Below the pieces are notes generated by a model. That model worked only from the letters and a program-made list of their open reading frames with translations, made no database searches and was not told the DNA's origin. The position numbers were made by a program, and so were the translations under genes. This document shows positions 5,264 through 14,052 of a DNA stretch of 21,131 nt, piece after piece. Numbering within the stretch: position 1 is the first letter of the stretch; every line of letters begins with the position of its first letter. The stretch is from the IMG/VR virus record IMGVR_UViG_3300008266_000760, positions 1,265 to 22,395 of that record; one strand, 5' to 3'. The stretch comes from a virus.

Positions 5264-8248
5264 TTAACCTAATTTTTCAGGAAGACTATAAACAAATGCT
5301 CTTGCTTTTCTAAGTCCTTCTTGGAATATAGCTCCGCTTGTTGAAGTTCCCCATCCAGCATTAGCTCTCATAAAATTAAATACTGCTTTATCTAAATCAT
5401 CAGTTGGTGCTTTTGGAAAGAAATTAGATTTATTTCTTTTAAAGAAAAGAGCTGCTATGTGAGATGCTACTGGATAAACTGATCCTTCTTGTTTATTAAC
5501 TAGATCTGGGTTTGCGATGATGTCAAGTTTACCTGCTTTGGAACCATTATCCTTATAAAGTTTATTATATGCTTCATAGTTACCTTTAAAGGTTAATTGG
5601 TTAAAACCTCTACCTCTATATTTGTAACCTTCATTTTTAGCATTACCATATCTACCTCCGTAAATAGTATCAAAGAATTTTTGAGGATCTTTCTTAATTA
5701 CATCAATTTCAGCATCTGTTTTATTTTTAAACTTGCTTGGGAAAACTTGTCTAATTCTAGATGCTTTTGTATTAGCATATGAAATTTCATTTCTTGGAAC
5801 AAAGGCTGATTCTTTAGAAACAATACCTAAAATAGCTCTAGCTTCTATATCTGTAAAGCCGTATTGACGAAGAGTTTTATAAAGATAATTGGCACTATCT
5901 TTTTGGCCTTGAGATAAACTATCCCATGTTTTAGATCCTTTAACAACTGGGGCTGTACCTCTAACAACATCTCTACTATCTCCAGAAGCAGGTGCAGAAG
6001 CTTGACCAACAGTACCTTGTCCAGTTTTAGAACCAAATGCACTTTTGGGAATAGCAATAGATTCTAAAACCGTAATCCATTCATTATTTTCAATTTTATT
6101 AGTTACACCTTTAACTAAAAATTCTAAAGATGTAGGATAATTTGAAGGTAAATAAGTAGAATCAATTGTATATTTTTGATAAACTTTCATTCCTGAAAGT
6201 CCATCCATAGTTAAAGATAAATCAAATGGAAGGAAACCTCCATTTGGTGAAGCAGCATTTGGATTAGTATCTTTTTTTTCTTCAGTTTGTTTAGCTTGAT
6301 CATATTCAAATAATGAAGATGCTGCATTACTGAATGCTGTAATGGCTTCAGGGTTCCATTTTGGAGTAGCTTCATTTAATGAACCTAATTCAGAAACAAA
6401 TGTATTAAAAGCTGTTAATTGTTCTTGATAACTTTCTTCTAAAGAAGCACTTCCTTTAGTTTGATTATTTTGAGTTGCTTCTAAATCTAGTTTTTTCTTA
6501 AATCTATCAGTTAAACCAGCATTCATTGCTGATAAAGCTGTTGAATCTTCTCCAGGAACATATCCATTTGCTGTTGCTCCAATAGTAATCATTGATGCTA
6601 AATTAGGAGATACAGTTGTTGTAAAGCTTATATCTCTAATAAAACCTGCAGATGAAGTTCCATTAGTATTATAATAATAACCATAAACATCAAAAAATGC
6701 TAATTCAGTAGATTTATTTTGTTGTTTTAAAATATCATCTCTATCAGGACAAATTACTTCATCAGTAAATACAATAGTATTTCGTTCACTATCAACTGTA
6801 GGTTCTAATTTACTAAAATTACCAGTTGCACTATTCCATCCTTGACATAAACTATTTAATAAATCATATAAAGGTACTTTACCATCTTCATTTTTTAAAG
6901 AATCCATTTGGGTAAGAATATAAACCATATTAAAATATGAATTCATTATCTTACCATATTTGTTTTCACCTATATTAGTAAAAAAGGTTTCCCCTGTACT
7001 TGCAAAAGTAACTGTACCTTCGGAAACATCTATTGTGGTATTAAATATACACACCCCAGGATCAGTACTAATTTGTCTTGATAACATATAGATTAAATTA
7101 GTTTCAGGGTCTGTGTCTATTGATAATAGTTTTACTTCAGGATTATCAACAAATGGTATAAGACGTTTTTCTATAAATTTTAAAAAACGACCTAATCTAA
7201 TATAGTATTGAGTACCACCTTCGTCTTCATATTTTTGTTTTAAAAATCCTATTGTACCATCAGCACTTGTTAAATAAGATAATCCACTAGAATCTACTCC
7301 TAATGGAGCCATTCTTTGTTGCATCTCATAGAAAAATTTTCCTATTTCATGAGTATTAGCAAAATCTTTAATAACATCTTCAGGGGTAGGTTCTGGAGGG
7401 GTTTCTGTTGTTTCTTCAGGTGTTTGGGTTTCACCTTCAGCACTTCCACTTGATACAGTATCTAAAGCTGCTCCTGGGAGAAGGGTATTAGTTTTAAGGG
7501 ATTCAATAACATCACCCATACTTCTTAAGGTAAGAGTAATATCATAAGTACCATCTTTTAAAAATGACCATTGAAAATTAACTACTTTACCTACAATAGC
7601 ATCATAATTTCCAAAAGTAGCTAATCTTTTACTTTCTATAGTATCAAAAGCATTTTTATAATTTAAAGCTCCTGTTAAAAAATTATCTGCCAAACTAGTA
7701 TAATCTGCTACATATCTACCGTCATTAGTAAAATAAGAAGTATTACCCCATTCTAACAACATTGTAAAACCTAAACGCATATAAAGAATATCAATAATAT
7801 CAAATTGATTTCTATTATTTGCTTTAATTCTAACAGTAGCTGTTTTAAGAGAACCTCTAGTTTCAGTTTGTATTTCGGCTGAGGTAACACCTGGCATGGC
7901 ATTTAAACCAAAATTAGTTCCTCCTATACCATAAGCATAATTGTTAGGATCTCCTACACCCGGCCATACACCTCCTCTTTGATAAGTTTCTTGAGCTCCT
8001 CTTGTTGGGGATTCATTTGTAGTACCATTAAATAATACAAATCTAGAAGCTAATTCTGCTCCTGTATATGGAACGGCTCTAACAGGTTTATTTACATTAA
8101 CTGATGATACCAATTTAACCCATCCAGTTCTAGCATTTAAATATGTTAATTGTTCATTAGTTCTATTAGAAGAACCATAAACTAATTGTCTTCGTTTTAT
8201 TTGACCAACTATCGTTTGTGGAAAACCTTCGCCTACTATATTTGCCAT
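5264..8248 (-). CDS. Baseplate hub protein fused to a C-terminal GH19 lysozyme/chitinase-like domain
   Basis: This 994-residue protein has at least three regions. The N-terminal part (about 1-260) contains GVTSAEIQTETRGSLKTATV and ILYMRLGFTMLLEWGNTSYF, which look like the hub or ring domain of T4-like baseplates (gp27-type role). A Thr/Pro/Glu-rich linker lies near 265-290, followed by a long structural middle part. From about residue 774 the sequence matches glycoside hydrolase family 19: a catalytic Glu in IVSKESAF (E813), a second acid in RNEISY (E821), and the hallmark GYKYRGRGFNQLTFKGNY (874-891). GH19 domains cleave peptidoglycan or chitin chains; here the target would be the peptidoglycan pierced during injection, the job done in T4 by the gp5 lysozyme. 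It lies between the LysM-like protein and p231, inside the baseplate module, so this is a virion enzyme rather than a free endolysin. No holin is nearby. Confidence 0.85.
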   Translation of the reverse strand: MANIVGEGFPQTIVGQIKRRQLVYGSSNRTNEQLTYLNARTGWVKLVSSVNVNKPVRAVPYTGAELASRFVLFNGTTNESPTRGAQETYQRGGVWPGVGDPNNYAYGIGGTNFGLNAMPGVTSAEIQTETRGSLKTATVRIKANNRNQFDIIDILYMRLGFTMLLEWGNTSYFTNDGRYVADYTSLADNFLTGALNYKNAFDTIESKRLATFGNYDAIVGKVVNFQWSFLKDGTYDITLTLRSMGDVIESLKTNTLLPGAALDTVSSGSAEGETQTPEETTETPPEPTPEDVIKDFANTHEIGKFFYEMQQRMAPLGVDSSGLSYLTSADGTIGFLKQKYEDEGGTQYYIRLGRFLKFIEKRLIPFVDNPEVKLLSIDTDPETNLIYMLSRQISTDPGVCIFNTTIDVSEGTVTFASTGETFFTNIGENKYGKIMNSYFNMVYILTQMDSLKNEDGKVPLYDLLNSLCQGWNSATGNFSKLEPTVDSERNTIVFTDEVICPDRDDILKQQNKSTELAFFDVYGYYYNTNGTSSAGFIRDISFTTTVSPNLASMITIGATANGYVPGEDSTALSAMNAGLTDRFKKKLDLEATQNNQTKGSASLEESYQEQLTAFNTFVSELGSLNEATPKWNPEAITAFSNAASSLFEYDQAKQTEEKKDTNPNAASPNGGFLPFDLSLTMDGLSGMKVYQKYTIDSTYLPSNYPTSLEFLVKGVTNKIENNEWITVLESIAIPKSAFGSKTGQGTVGQASAPASGDSRDVVRGTAPVVKGSKTWDSLSQGQKDSANYLYKTLRQYGFTDIEARAILGIVSKESAFVPRNEISYANTKASRIRQVFPSKFKNKTDAEIDVIKKDPQKFFDTIYGGRYGNAKNEGYKYRGRGFNQLTFKGNYEAYNKLYKDNGSKAGKLDIIANPDLVNKQEGSVYPVASHIAALFFKRNKSNFFPKAPTDDLDKAVFNFMRANAGWGTSTSGAIFQEGLRKARAFVYSLPEKLG

Positions 8249-8250
8249 AA

Positions 8251-8550
8251 TTAAGCATTTATTACATTAAAATCACTAACAATATTTGCATATGTAGCAG
8301 GAATTCTAATTTGGATTCCTTCAGGGATTACTAATGTACTTTGATTTAATTTATCTGTGTTTGCTATTGATATAACCCACCATAAAGAGCTATTTTTATA
8401 AAATTGTTGTGCTAAAATATCAAATCTATCTCCTTGAGTTGTATAAACGTAAATATCATTTTCAGATAAAGGAACCTCAGGATATCTAGAAGTTTGATAC
8501 GCTAATTTTCCTTCAATTTTTGTTTTAGGTATGTTTTGATATCTATTCAT
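8251..8550 (-). CDS. LysM-like baseplate protein (gp53 / gpX-type)
   Basis: This 99-residue protein carries a LysM-like segment from about residue 32 to 88. It opens with VYTTQGDRFDILAQQFYKNS, continues with LWWVISIANTDKLNQ, and closes with IPEGIQIRIPA. The LAxxFYxNxxLWWVI pattern is shared by T4 gp53-like wedge proteins and by tail protein X of P2-like phages. These proteins sit in the baseplate near the hub and may bind peptidoglycan or other baseplate proteins. It is packed tightly: its ATG follows the stop codon of the 749-residue gene by one nt, and its stop codon lies two nt before the hub gene start. The domain is clear; whether the orthologue is gp53 or gpX is less certain. Confidence 0.8.
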   Translation of the reverse strand: MNRYQNIPKTKIEGKLAYQTSRYPEVPLSENDIYVYTTQGDRFDILAQQFYKNSSLWWVISIANTDKLNQSTLVIPEGIQIRIPATYANIVSDFNVINA

Positions 8551-8551
8551 A

Positions 8552-10801
8552 TTAAGAACGACGAAGAGAATTTAATTTATTATAATTACTATTTTCTATA
8601 GTAGGTCCATTAGCTAAAGAAATAAATCTTTGATCACCATAAGTAATAGGGAATCCTTCACCATCTTTACCAAAATCAAATTGTTGGGTTTTCGGTATAA
8701 ATTTATGAATAGGAATAAAGTTAAATCCTGTAACTCTTACAATATGAGGTAATTCTTTTACTCTACCATCTTGACCTCCTTCAGAATTAATTCCTATTTC
8801 CCATGGAGTATCTTCAGCCATATCATAAGTTAAACTTGTTATAATGCCAGGAACTTCATAAAGATAACCACCTACAGTAAGTTGAGCTAAATTACCTCTC
8901 ATATAACCATTAGGACTATAGTCTGGGGTTAAGGTTGAAGCTAGGAAATTAAGTTTTTTATACATTGGGATAAGCTCTTGTTTTGACTGAGCTGCAACTG
9001 TCCAAGATAATGAAATTTGTCTAGTAAACCCACCGTAAGTAAAGAATTGTTCACCTCTTCCTAAGTAATTAAACCCAGTCCAATTCGCACTGTATGAATC
9101 GGACATATTTCCTAAAAATGCTCTAAAATGTAAAAATGTTTTAAAATTAGGAGCATCATTATCTATAATAGCTATTCTAAATTTAACTAAATCATTAGTT
9201 ATATTTTGATTATCTACTTCAGCTGTTGTTACACCTGTACTTCTATATAAAGGAAGAGAATTAATTTTATCTAATCCTAAAGGAGCATTACCTAAACCAG
9301 GAACATTAGTAAACCCACCACTACCATTGTATGCAGATTTAGGTCCGTCTCCAGTATCTACTATAACACCTGCTGAATAACTGGAGTAATCTTTATTTGA
9401 ACGTTGTCCCGGATCTCCTAGATTAACTCTTCTTTCAATATTAAATTCATTGTAGTTTGGAGCAAGTGGAGTAGCACCTGATGTTGTGGCTGCTTTTAAT
9501 TGGGTATCTTGTAATTTAGATCTTAAAATTGCTCTAAAATCTTGAATTTTTGGGGAAGCAATACTTCCTTGTCTATCAGGAGATGTATTAGGATCATCAG
9601 GACCTACAGATGTAGTTTTATAAGGGCTAATAATATCTCGCTGATCATATGTCCAAGTATTATTAGCGTGAATTAAATCAGTATTATCGGGCCATGTATT
9701 TCCTGGGGTAGTATTAGGATCGTAAACATTAAAATAATTATATCCTATTCCTAATTGACCTTCAGCATTATATAATTCAGCAAATGTGCCTCCTACAAGA
9801 CCAAAATATTTTCCGGATACACCGGTGTTATTTATAGGACCATTACTTCCTGAGGGTTGAGAAAAAGTAGATAAATATCTAGGAAAATCTTGACCATCAC
9901 TAGTATAATTAATACCTTCTATAAAATTAGGAGTCCAAGTTAAAGGTCCATTAGGAATACTAAGTAAACTTGCACTTTGTGGGCTATTTATAGTAACACT
10001 TGGTAAATCATATAATTCACTTTTTATCCAAGGTTTATTTAAAGTAGAAACTTGTAAACCACCAACTTGTTTTTTATTTTCATCAACAGATCTTTGTTGA
10101 TTTTTTCCATAGAAATAATCTGGGTTTGATACTTTTAAAGCATTTTGGTCTCCAGTTCTATAAATAGGATCAACAAATCTGATGCCTGTTTTTCCTATAC
10201 CTAAAGGCGAATCTGGGCCACCACCATAAGTTAAAACATTATTTCCTACGTTTAAACCAATTCCTGAGAAGTTAAAATTATTTATTGAAATATTATCAGT
10301 AACTGCTCTATATAATTCTGCTAAACGGTTTTGGTCGGTTGGTTGATATGATTTTACTCGAGTGCTATATAAATTAGGGTTATTGGAATAAGCCCCTGTT
10401 TGAGCAAAAGGATTAACTCCTTGTTTATTCAAATGACCACCAAAAGCAGATACACCAGCTTGAGCTAATGTGTTTAATGGTGAGTAAATGCCTTCATTTA
10501 AAATACCACTAGCTTGTGTGCGAACAGCTGTACGCGATAATAACTGTTGTTTTGCAATAAATAATAAACCATTAGGTGATTTAGTGTCAATAAACATTTT
10601 ACCTAAACGTTTAATATCCGTTAAGGAATCTGTTGCTGCATTTATACCACCTCGTAAGATAAAATCTTCACGTGGACCTAAACTATTAAAACTTTCGGGA
10701 ATTTCTGTTTGAATATAAGGTTGTCCACTATACCCTCCTCCAAGAGTATCCTTCCCATATTTAAGGGACTTAAGATCTGTCTTTAAGTTTATTAAAGGCA
10801 T
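8552..10801 (-). CDS. Large baseplate/tail protein with a possible tail-tube-like C-terminal domain
   Basis: This 749-residue protein is rich in Gly, Asn, Ser, Pro and Tyr, as virion proteins often are, and has no signal peptide or membrane segment. The N-terminal 140 residues look partly helical (SLTDIKRLGKMFIDT, LLFIAKQQLLSRTAV). The middle is low in recognisable motifs. Residues about 530-730 contain RGEQFFTYGGFTRQISLSWT and VGGYLYEVPGIITSLTYDM, a beta-rich pattern like the tube-fold domains of baseplate proteins that start the tail tube (T4 gp48/gp54 role). That assignment is by pattern and position, not by a firm match. Its ATG overlaps the stop codon of the 82-residue gene by one nt (TAATG), suggesting coupled translation, and it is followed at once by the LysM-like gene. 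Confidence 0.7.
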   Translation of the reverse strand: MPLINLKTDLKSLKYGKDTLGGGYSGQPYIQTEIPESFNSLGPREDFILRGGINAATDSLTDIKRLGKMFIDTKSPNGLLFIAKQQLLSRTAVRTQASGILNEGIYSPLNTLAQAGVSAFGGHLNKQGVNPFAQTGAYSNNPNLYSTRVKSYQPTDQNRLAELYRAVTDNISINNFNFSGIGLNVGNNVLTYGGGPDSPLGIGKTGIRFVDPIYRTGDQNALKVSNPDYFYGKNQQRSVDENKKQVGGLQVSTLNKPWIKSELYDLPSVTINSPQSASLLSIPNGPLTWTPNFIEGINYTSDGQDFPRYLSTFSQPSGSNGPINNTGVSGKYFGLVGGTFAELYNAEGQLGIGYNYFNVYDPNTTPGNTWPDNTDLIHANNTWTYDQRDIISPYKTTSVGPDDPNTSPDRQGSIASPKIQDFRAILRSKLQDTQLKAATTSGATPLAPNYNEFNIERRVNLGDPGQRSNKDYSSYSAGVIVDTGDGPKSAYNGSGGFTNVPGLGNAPLGLDKINSLPLYRSTGVTTAEVDNQNITNDLVKFRIAIIDNDAPNFKTFLHFRAFLGNMSDSYSANWTGFNYLGRGEQFFTYGGFTRQISLSWTVAAQSKQELIPMYKKLNFLASTLTPDYSPNGYMRGNLAQLTVGGYLYEVPGIITSLTYDMAEDTPWEIGINSEGGQDGRVKELPHIVRVTGFNFIPIHKFIPKTQQFDFGKDGEGFPITYGDQRFISLANGPTIENSNYNKLNSLRRS

Positions 10802-11049
10802 TATCTTGGTAGATTATCCAAATATTTCTCAGGAGTAACTCCGTTTAAATCTAATTGGGATTTTTCTAAACCTGCTATCTGAACTGTTTGTTTATCGTAT
10901 TGTAAAGGTTTTTTACCATCTAAATCTAATTGAGAAGTAGCTAAACCTTTTTCATATTGACTAGTACCATCAAATGATGGAGGAGTTTTACCATCTAAAC
11001 TAGTTAAAACAGATCCTTGTGATTTAAGTAAATTTAATAAGTTTGACAT
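10801..11049 (-). CDS. Small protein made of three related repeats
   Basis: This 82-residue protein lies between the tape measure and the large baseplate gene. It is built of three copies of a roughly 25-residue unit with the core S-x-L-x-x-L-(D/N)-G-x-x-P-x-x-(Y/F): residues 13-27, 39-52 (SQLDLDGKKPLQYD) and 64-78 (SQLDLNGVTPEKYLD). The second and third copies are the closest. I do not know the family. The position suggests a tail-tip, hub or tape-measure-associated protein, and the threefold repeat may match threefold symmetry in the hub, but that is only an inference. A candidate late promoter motif lies 14-23 nt upstream. The protein has no cysteine and is largely polar. Confidence 0.75.
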   Translation of the reverse strand: MSNLLNLLKSQGSVLTSLDGKTPPSFDGTSQYEKGLATSQLDLDGKKPLQYDKQTVQIAGLEKSQLDLNGVTPEKYLDNLPR

Positions 11050-11061
11050 ATCGTGTTTTAT

Positions 11062-11071
11062 TTATAAATAT
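11062..11071 (-). promoter_or_regulatory. Late-promoter-like motif before the 82-residue gene
   Basis: The coding strand reads AATATTTATAAATAAAAC just before ATG 11049. It contains the 9-bp ATATTTATA shared by five late-gene starts, and also an exact TATAAATA, the T4 late promoter octamer, in the sense direction. If TATAAATA is the -10 element, the mRNA leader would be only a few nt. Confidence 0.45.
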
Positions 11072-11075
11072 TAAA

Positions 11076-13997
11076 TTATTGAGTTTTATAAGCACCTACA
11101 GACATTGCTGTACCTACTTTTGTACCATTTAGATATATGTTTCCTCCTTGTCTAACAGCTACAATTAATTCATCTAATTTAGCATAAAATTTATCAAGAG
11201 GAACTACTGCTTCAGCACCAGCTTCACCAACTAATGCTCTTGTAGGACCAGTAACAATACCTCCAGTAGCCATTGCTTTTTCACCTAAAGCCATATTACC
11301 TAACCCAGTAAATGCTTTATCAGGAACTAAACCAACTAAATTATCAGTAACCCATTTAATAGGAGACATTCCAAATGATCCTAAAATACCATCTGCTATA
11401 CTAATAGCTGTACCAAAACCTGGGATAAAAGCAGTTGCCGCATTAGCAATAGGATAAGCAGCTGCTTGAACTAAACTTTTTCCTAATTTTCCAGCATCTA
11501 CTTTTTCACCTGCTGCTTTTCTTTCTCTAGCATCTGATAAAAGGGAAGATATACTTCCTACTGATTCAATAACTGCAAAAATAGGTCCTAAAGCTTTTCC
11601 AAATCCTTTAGCAATTGGTCCTCCTAAGATTTTTTTAACACCTCCAAAAGTACCTGAGATTTTTTTACCGATACCTCCAAAGAAACTTCCTACTTTACCA
11701 AAGAAACTTCCACCTTTAGCAGCTTTTGTTGCTTTTGTAAATCTTCCTGTTTTTGGATCTCTTGCTCTTGGTGTTGCTGATTTTGTCTTTGAAGATGAAG
11801 GAGTTGATGATGATGCCATATCAGAAGCCATATCCGCAGCATCTACACTAGTATAAGCCATATCTTCTCCAGACATATCTTCACCACCGTCACCACCAAA
11901 CATAGATGCTAATCCTAGTCCAGTCATAGCTAGATTAGCTATACGACCAAATCTACCTCCTCTACCAGCTCTACCAGCTCTACCTTTTCTACCAGCTCTA
12001 CCTTTTCTACCTCTTCTACCTCTTGATGATCCACCACTAGTACCACCATCATCATAACCTCCACCTCCACCTCCAACTATATTAACATTTAGTGGATCTC
12101 CTGCTCTACCTGAAGGTTTACCTTTAAAGGCATTAATAAGTCCTCTACCTACTACGAATAAACCGAAGGCAGTAGCTGCTAATCCAGCTCCACCAGCTAA
12201 ACCTGATAAAAGTTTAGAGCTAGAAATTTGTTCCATAAATCCTGAAAATAAATTCATAGCTTTAGTAACTGGTCCTACTAGAAACTTCATAAAGGATTGT
12301 TTTAATCTTTCAGCGGTTTCAGCCATTTTTTCACTATTAGCCATTTCTTGATCAGCTAAAGCTACAGATTTTCCTTTAAGGACTTGTTTTTCTAATTCTG
12401 CTGCTTTTTCAACTTGTCCAGCGGCTTTTAACTCTTCAATTCTTTTCTTTAAAGCAGAAGCTTCTTGTTTATCTAAAGAATCAAGTTGTTTTTGTTTAAC
12501 TAAAGAATCAGCTAATTCATCTGCACTCATACCCAAAGCTTTAGCATAAGCTTCTTGTTGAATAACATTCATTTTTTGGAATTTAGCTAATCCATTAGGA
12601 CCTAAATTTTTCATTAATTCAGCGGCAGCACCTGCTGAGTCTCCTTGAAGAGCTAGATATCTAGCTTTTTCTAAATTTAAATCTTGTCCTGTAAGTAGTT
12701 CTGCTTCTAATTCAGCTGAAATTGAATCTTCAAAATTTAATAAGGCACTTGATATATTTTTAGTTTGTTCTAAGGTCATACCAAGTTTTTGAGCTTGAGT
12801 TACTGCTTTTCCTAATAATTCAGGATTATTTTTATATTGAGCAGCTAATTGACCTGATGTTTTTAATACTTCTGAAAGGACTTTTTTATTATTTAAAACT
12901 CCTTTATTTTGTCTTCCAATAGAATTATATATTTTTTCCTGAGATTTGCCAGTTAATAATGAAAATTTCATTATACCTGCTCTTTCTTCAGCTTCTAAAC
13001 CAGCATTTTTAGTTAAAGCAACTTGATCTTTTAGTTGCTTTTCACTTAACATTACATTAGTTCCTAAGAAATTATTAATTTCATTATTAGCAGCAAGAAC
13101 ATCTTTATGAGTTCGTCCCATATGGATAGCCATATGTTCTAACTCTTTATTCATTTCATTAGCTGCTTCGAAACTTAACCCAAGATTCTTTTGAATAGCA
13201 ACACTTTCTTCATTAAACTCATTAGCGTATTCTATCATGCTATGGAATACCTTAGCAGTCATTGTTATCTGAGTTAATGGATCTTTAAATGCTTCTAAAA
13301 GTGAAGAACCCATACTTCTAAGACCAGCACCTAATACTCTAAAACCACTTCCTGTTTTAGCTGCTTCTCTTAAATCTTCATTTATTTTTTCAAAATGTTC
13401 TGATTCAATTCCTATGTGTTCAAGGCTTTTTGCTATACCTTTAAAAGCTGCTCCTGTAAGACCTAAGGTTTTCTGAATTTTTTCTTCAGTTTTTAATTCA
13501 GCTTCGACTTGTTTATTGATATCTTTTAATAAACCAGTTTGTTCATTTAAAGCATCTGTAACTTCTCTATATGCGTCAGAATTTTTATCTAAAAGTTTTT
13601 GATTTTCTTTTAAACGTTTAACTTCTTCAGCTGTTTGTTTTTTAATATTAACTAATTGTTTAACCGTTAAAATTTCTTCATTTTTTCTATGATCACTAAT
13701 TTTACGAGTTAAACTTTCTAATTTATCAAAAGCTCTAGTAGTTTCTTTTACTGGGTTTGGAGCTCCTTTTAAATCTTGAACTATATTTTTTAATGTAGCT
13801 GAAATTGTTCCAAAACTGTCTCTTAAATCCTCAACATCTTTTTCCATTTCGGAGATAAGTTTTCTAGCACCATTAATACCACCACCAAAAGCTTTGATAG
13901 CAGCATTCATGTCTTTAAAAGACTCACCTCCTAAATTTTGAATTTCTTTTTTTAGTTGTTGAATCTGTTTTTTTAAGTCTTGAATATTATCAGCCAT
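11076..13997 (-). CDS. Tail tape measure protein
   Basis: This 973-residue protein sets tail length and fills the tube. Residues 1-180 are strongly coiled-coil (QDLKKQIQQLKKEIQNLGG and later K/E-rich heptads). The long helical middle, to about 590, includes an Ala/Glu/Lys-rich stretch near 500-570. A hydrophobic Gly/Ala segment at 596-624 (LLSGLAGGAGLAATAFGLFV...) could insert in the host membrane. A Gly-rich linker leads to eight Gly-Arg-X triplets (660-683), then Gly/Ala/Lys-rich hydrophobic segments (750-900). The near-terminal GPTRALVGEAGAEAVVPLDK (about 913-932) is a hallmark of many tape measure proteins. It follows the gp26-like/frameshift pair, as in most tailed phages where chaperone genes precede the tape measure. 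T4 gp29 is only 590 residues, so a longer tail is expected. Confidence 0.9.
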   Translation of the reverse strand: MADNIQDLKKQIQQLKKEIQNLGGESFKDMNAAIKAFGGGINGARKLISEMEKDVEDLRDSFGTISATLKNIVQDLKGAPNPVKETTRAFDKLESLTRKISDHRKNEEILTVKQLVNIKKQTAEEVKRLKENQKLLDKNSDAYREVTDALNEQTGLLKDINKQVEAELKTEEKIQKTLGLTGAAFKGIAKSLEHIGIESEHFEKINEDLREAAKTGSGFRVLGAGLRSMGSSLLEAFKDPLTQITMTAKVFHSMIEYANEFNEESVAIQKNLGLSFEAANEMNKELEHMAIHMGRTHKDVLAANNEINNFLGTNVMLSEKQLKDQVALTKNAGLEAEERAGIMKFSLLTGKSQEKIYNSIGRQNKGVLNNKKVLSEVLKTSGQLAAQYKNNPELLGKAVTQAQKLGMTLEQTKNISSALLNFEDSISAELEAELLTGQDLNLEKARYLALQGDSAGAAAELMKNLGPNGLAKFQKMNVIQQEAYAKALGMSADELADSLVKQKQLDSLDKQEASALKKRIEELKAAGQVEKAAELEKQVLKGKSVALADQEMANSEKMAETAERLKQSFMKFLVGPVTKAMNLFSGFMEQISSSKLLSGLAGGAGLAATAFGLFVVGRGLINAFKGKPSGRAGDPLNVNIVGGGGGGYDDGGTSGGSSRGRRGRKGRAGRKGRAGRAGRGGRFGRIANLAMTGLGLASMFGGDGGEDMSGEDMAYTSVDAADMASDMASSSTPSSSKTKSATPRARDPKTGRFTKATKAAKGGSFFGKVGSFFGGIGKKISGTFGGVKKILGGPIAKGFGKALGPIFAVIESVGSISSLLSDARERKAAGEKVDAGKLGKSLVQAAAYPIANAATAFIPGFGTAISIADGILGSFGMSPIKWVTDNLVGLVPDKAFTGLGNMALGEKAMATGGIVTGPTRALVGEAGAEAVVPLDKFYAKLDELIVAVRQGGNIYLNGTKVGTAMSVGAYKTQ
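11949..12020 (-). repeat. Eight 9-bp repeats (GGTAGAnnn) encoding Gly-Arg-X triplets
   Basis: Inside the tape measure gene, eight consecutive 9-bp units begin GGTAGA on the coding strand. Their third codons are AGA, AAA, GCT, AAA, GCT, GCT, GGA and TTT. They encode (G-R-X)8, a strongly basic collagen-like run at residues 660-683, followed by one more Gly-Arg. Such in-frame repeats can change copy number by slippage. Confidence 0.85.
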
Positions 13998-14014
13998 TTT
14001 AAAAATTAGATTTA

Positions 14015-14024
14015 TTATAAATAT
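14015..14024 (-). promoter_or_regulatory. Late-promoter-like motif before the tape measure gene
   Basis: The coding strand reads CTAATATTTATAATAAATC, with ATG 13997 about 18 nt after the motif. The 15-base core AATATTTATAATAAA is identical to that before the tail tube gene. It directly follows the hairpin at 14027-14052, so it could start a new transcript for the tape measure and baseplate genes. Confidence 0.45.
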
Positions 14025-14026
14025 TA

Positions 14027-14052
14027 GAAGGCATCACTTTTTGGATGCCTTC
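14027..14052 (-). terminator. Hairpin over the stop codon of the frameshift ORF (possible terminator)
   Basis: A perfect 9-bp stem (GAAGGCATC paired with GATGCCTTC) with an 8-nt loop overlaps the TGA stop at 14034-14036. Downstream on the minus strand the sequence is TAATATTTATAA, AT-rich but not a clean T run, so termination may be partial. It could also affect ribosome release or mRNA stability. Confidence 0.45.

Noticed and set aside
5845-6057. Minus-strand open frame of 70 codons inside the hub-lysozyme gene
   Set aside because: Leu/Val-rich shadow frame within a long conserved gene, with no independent support.
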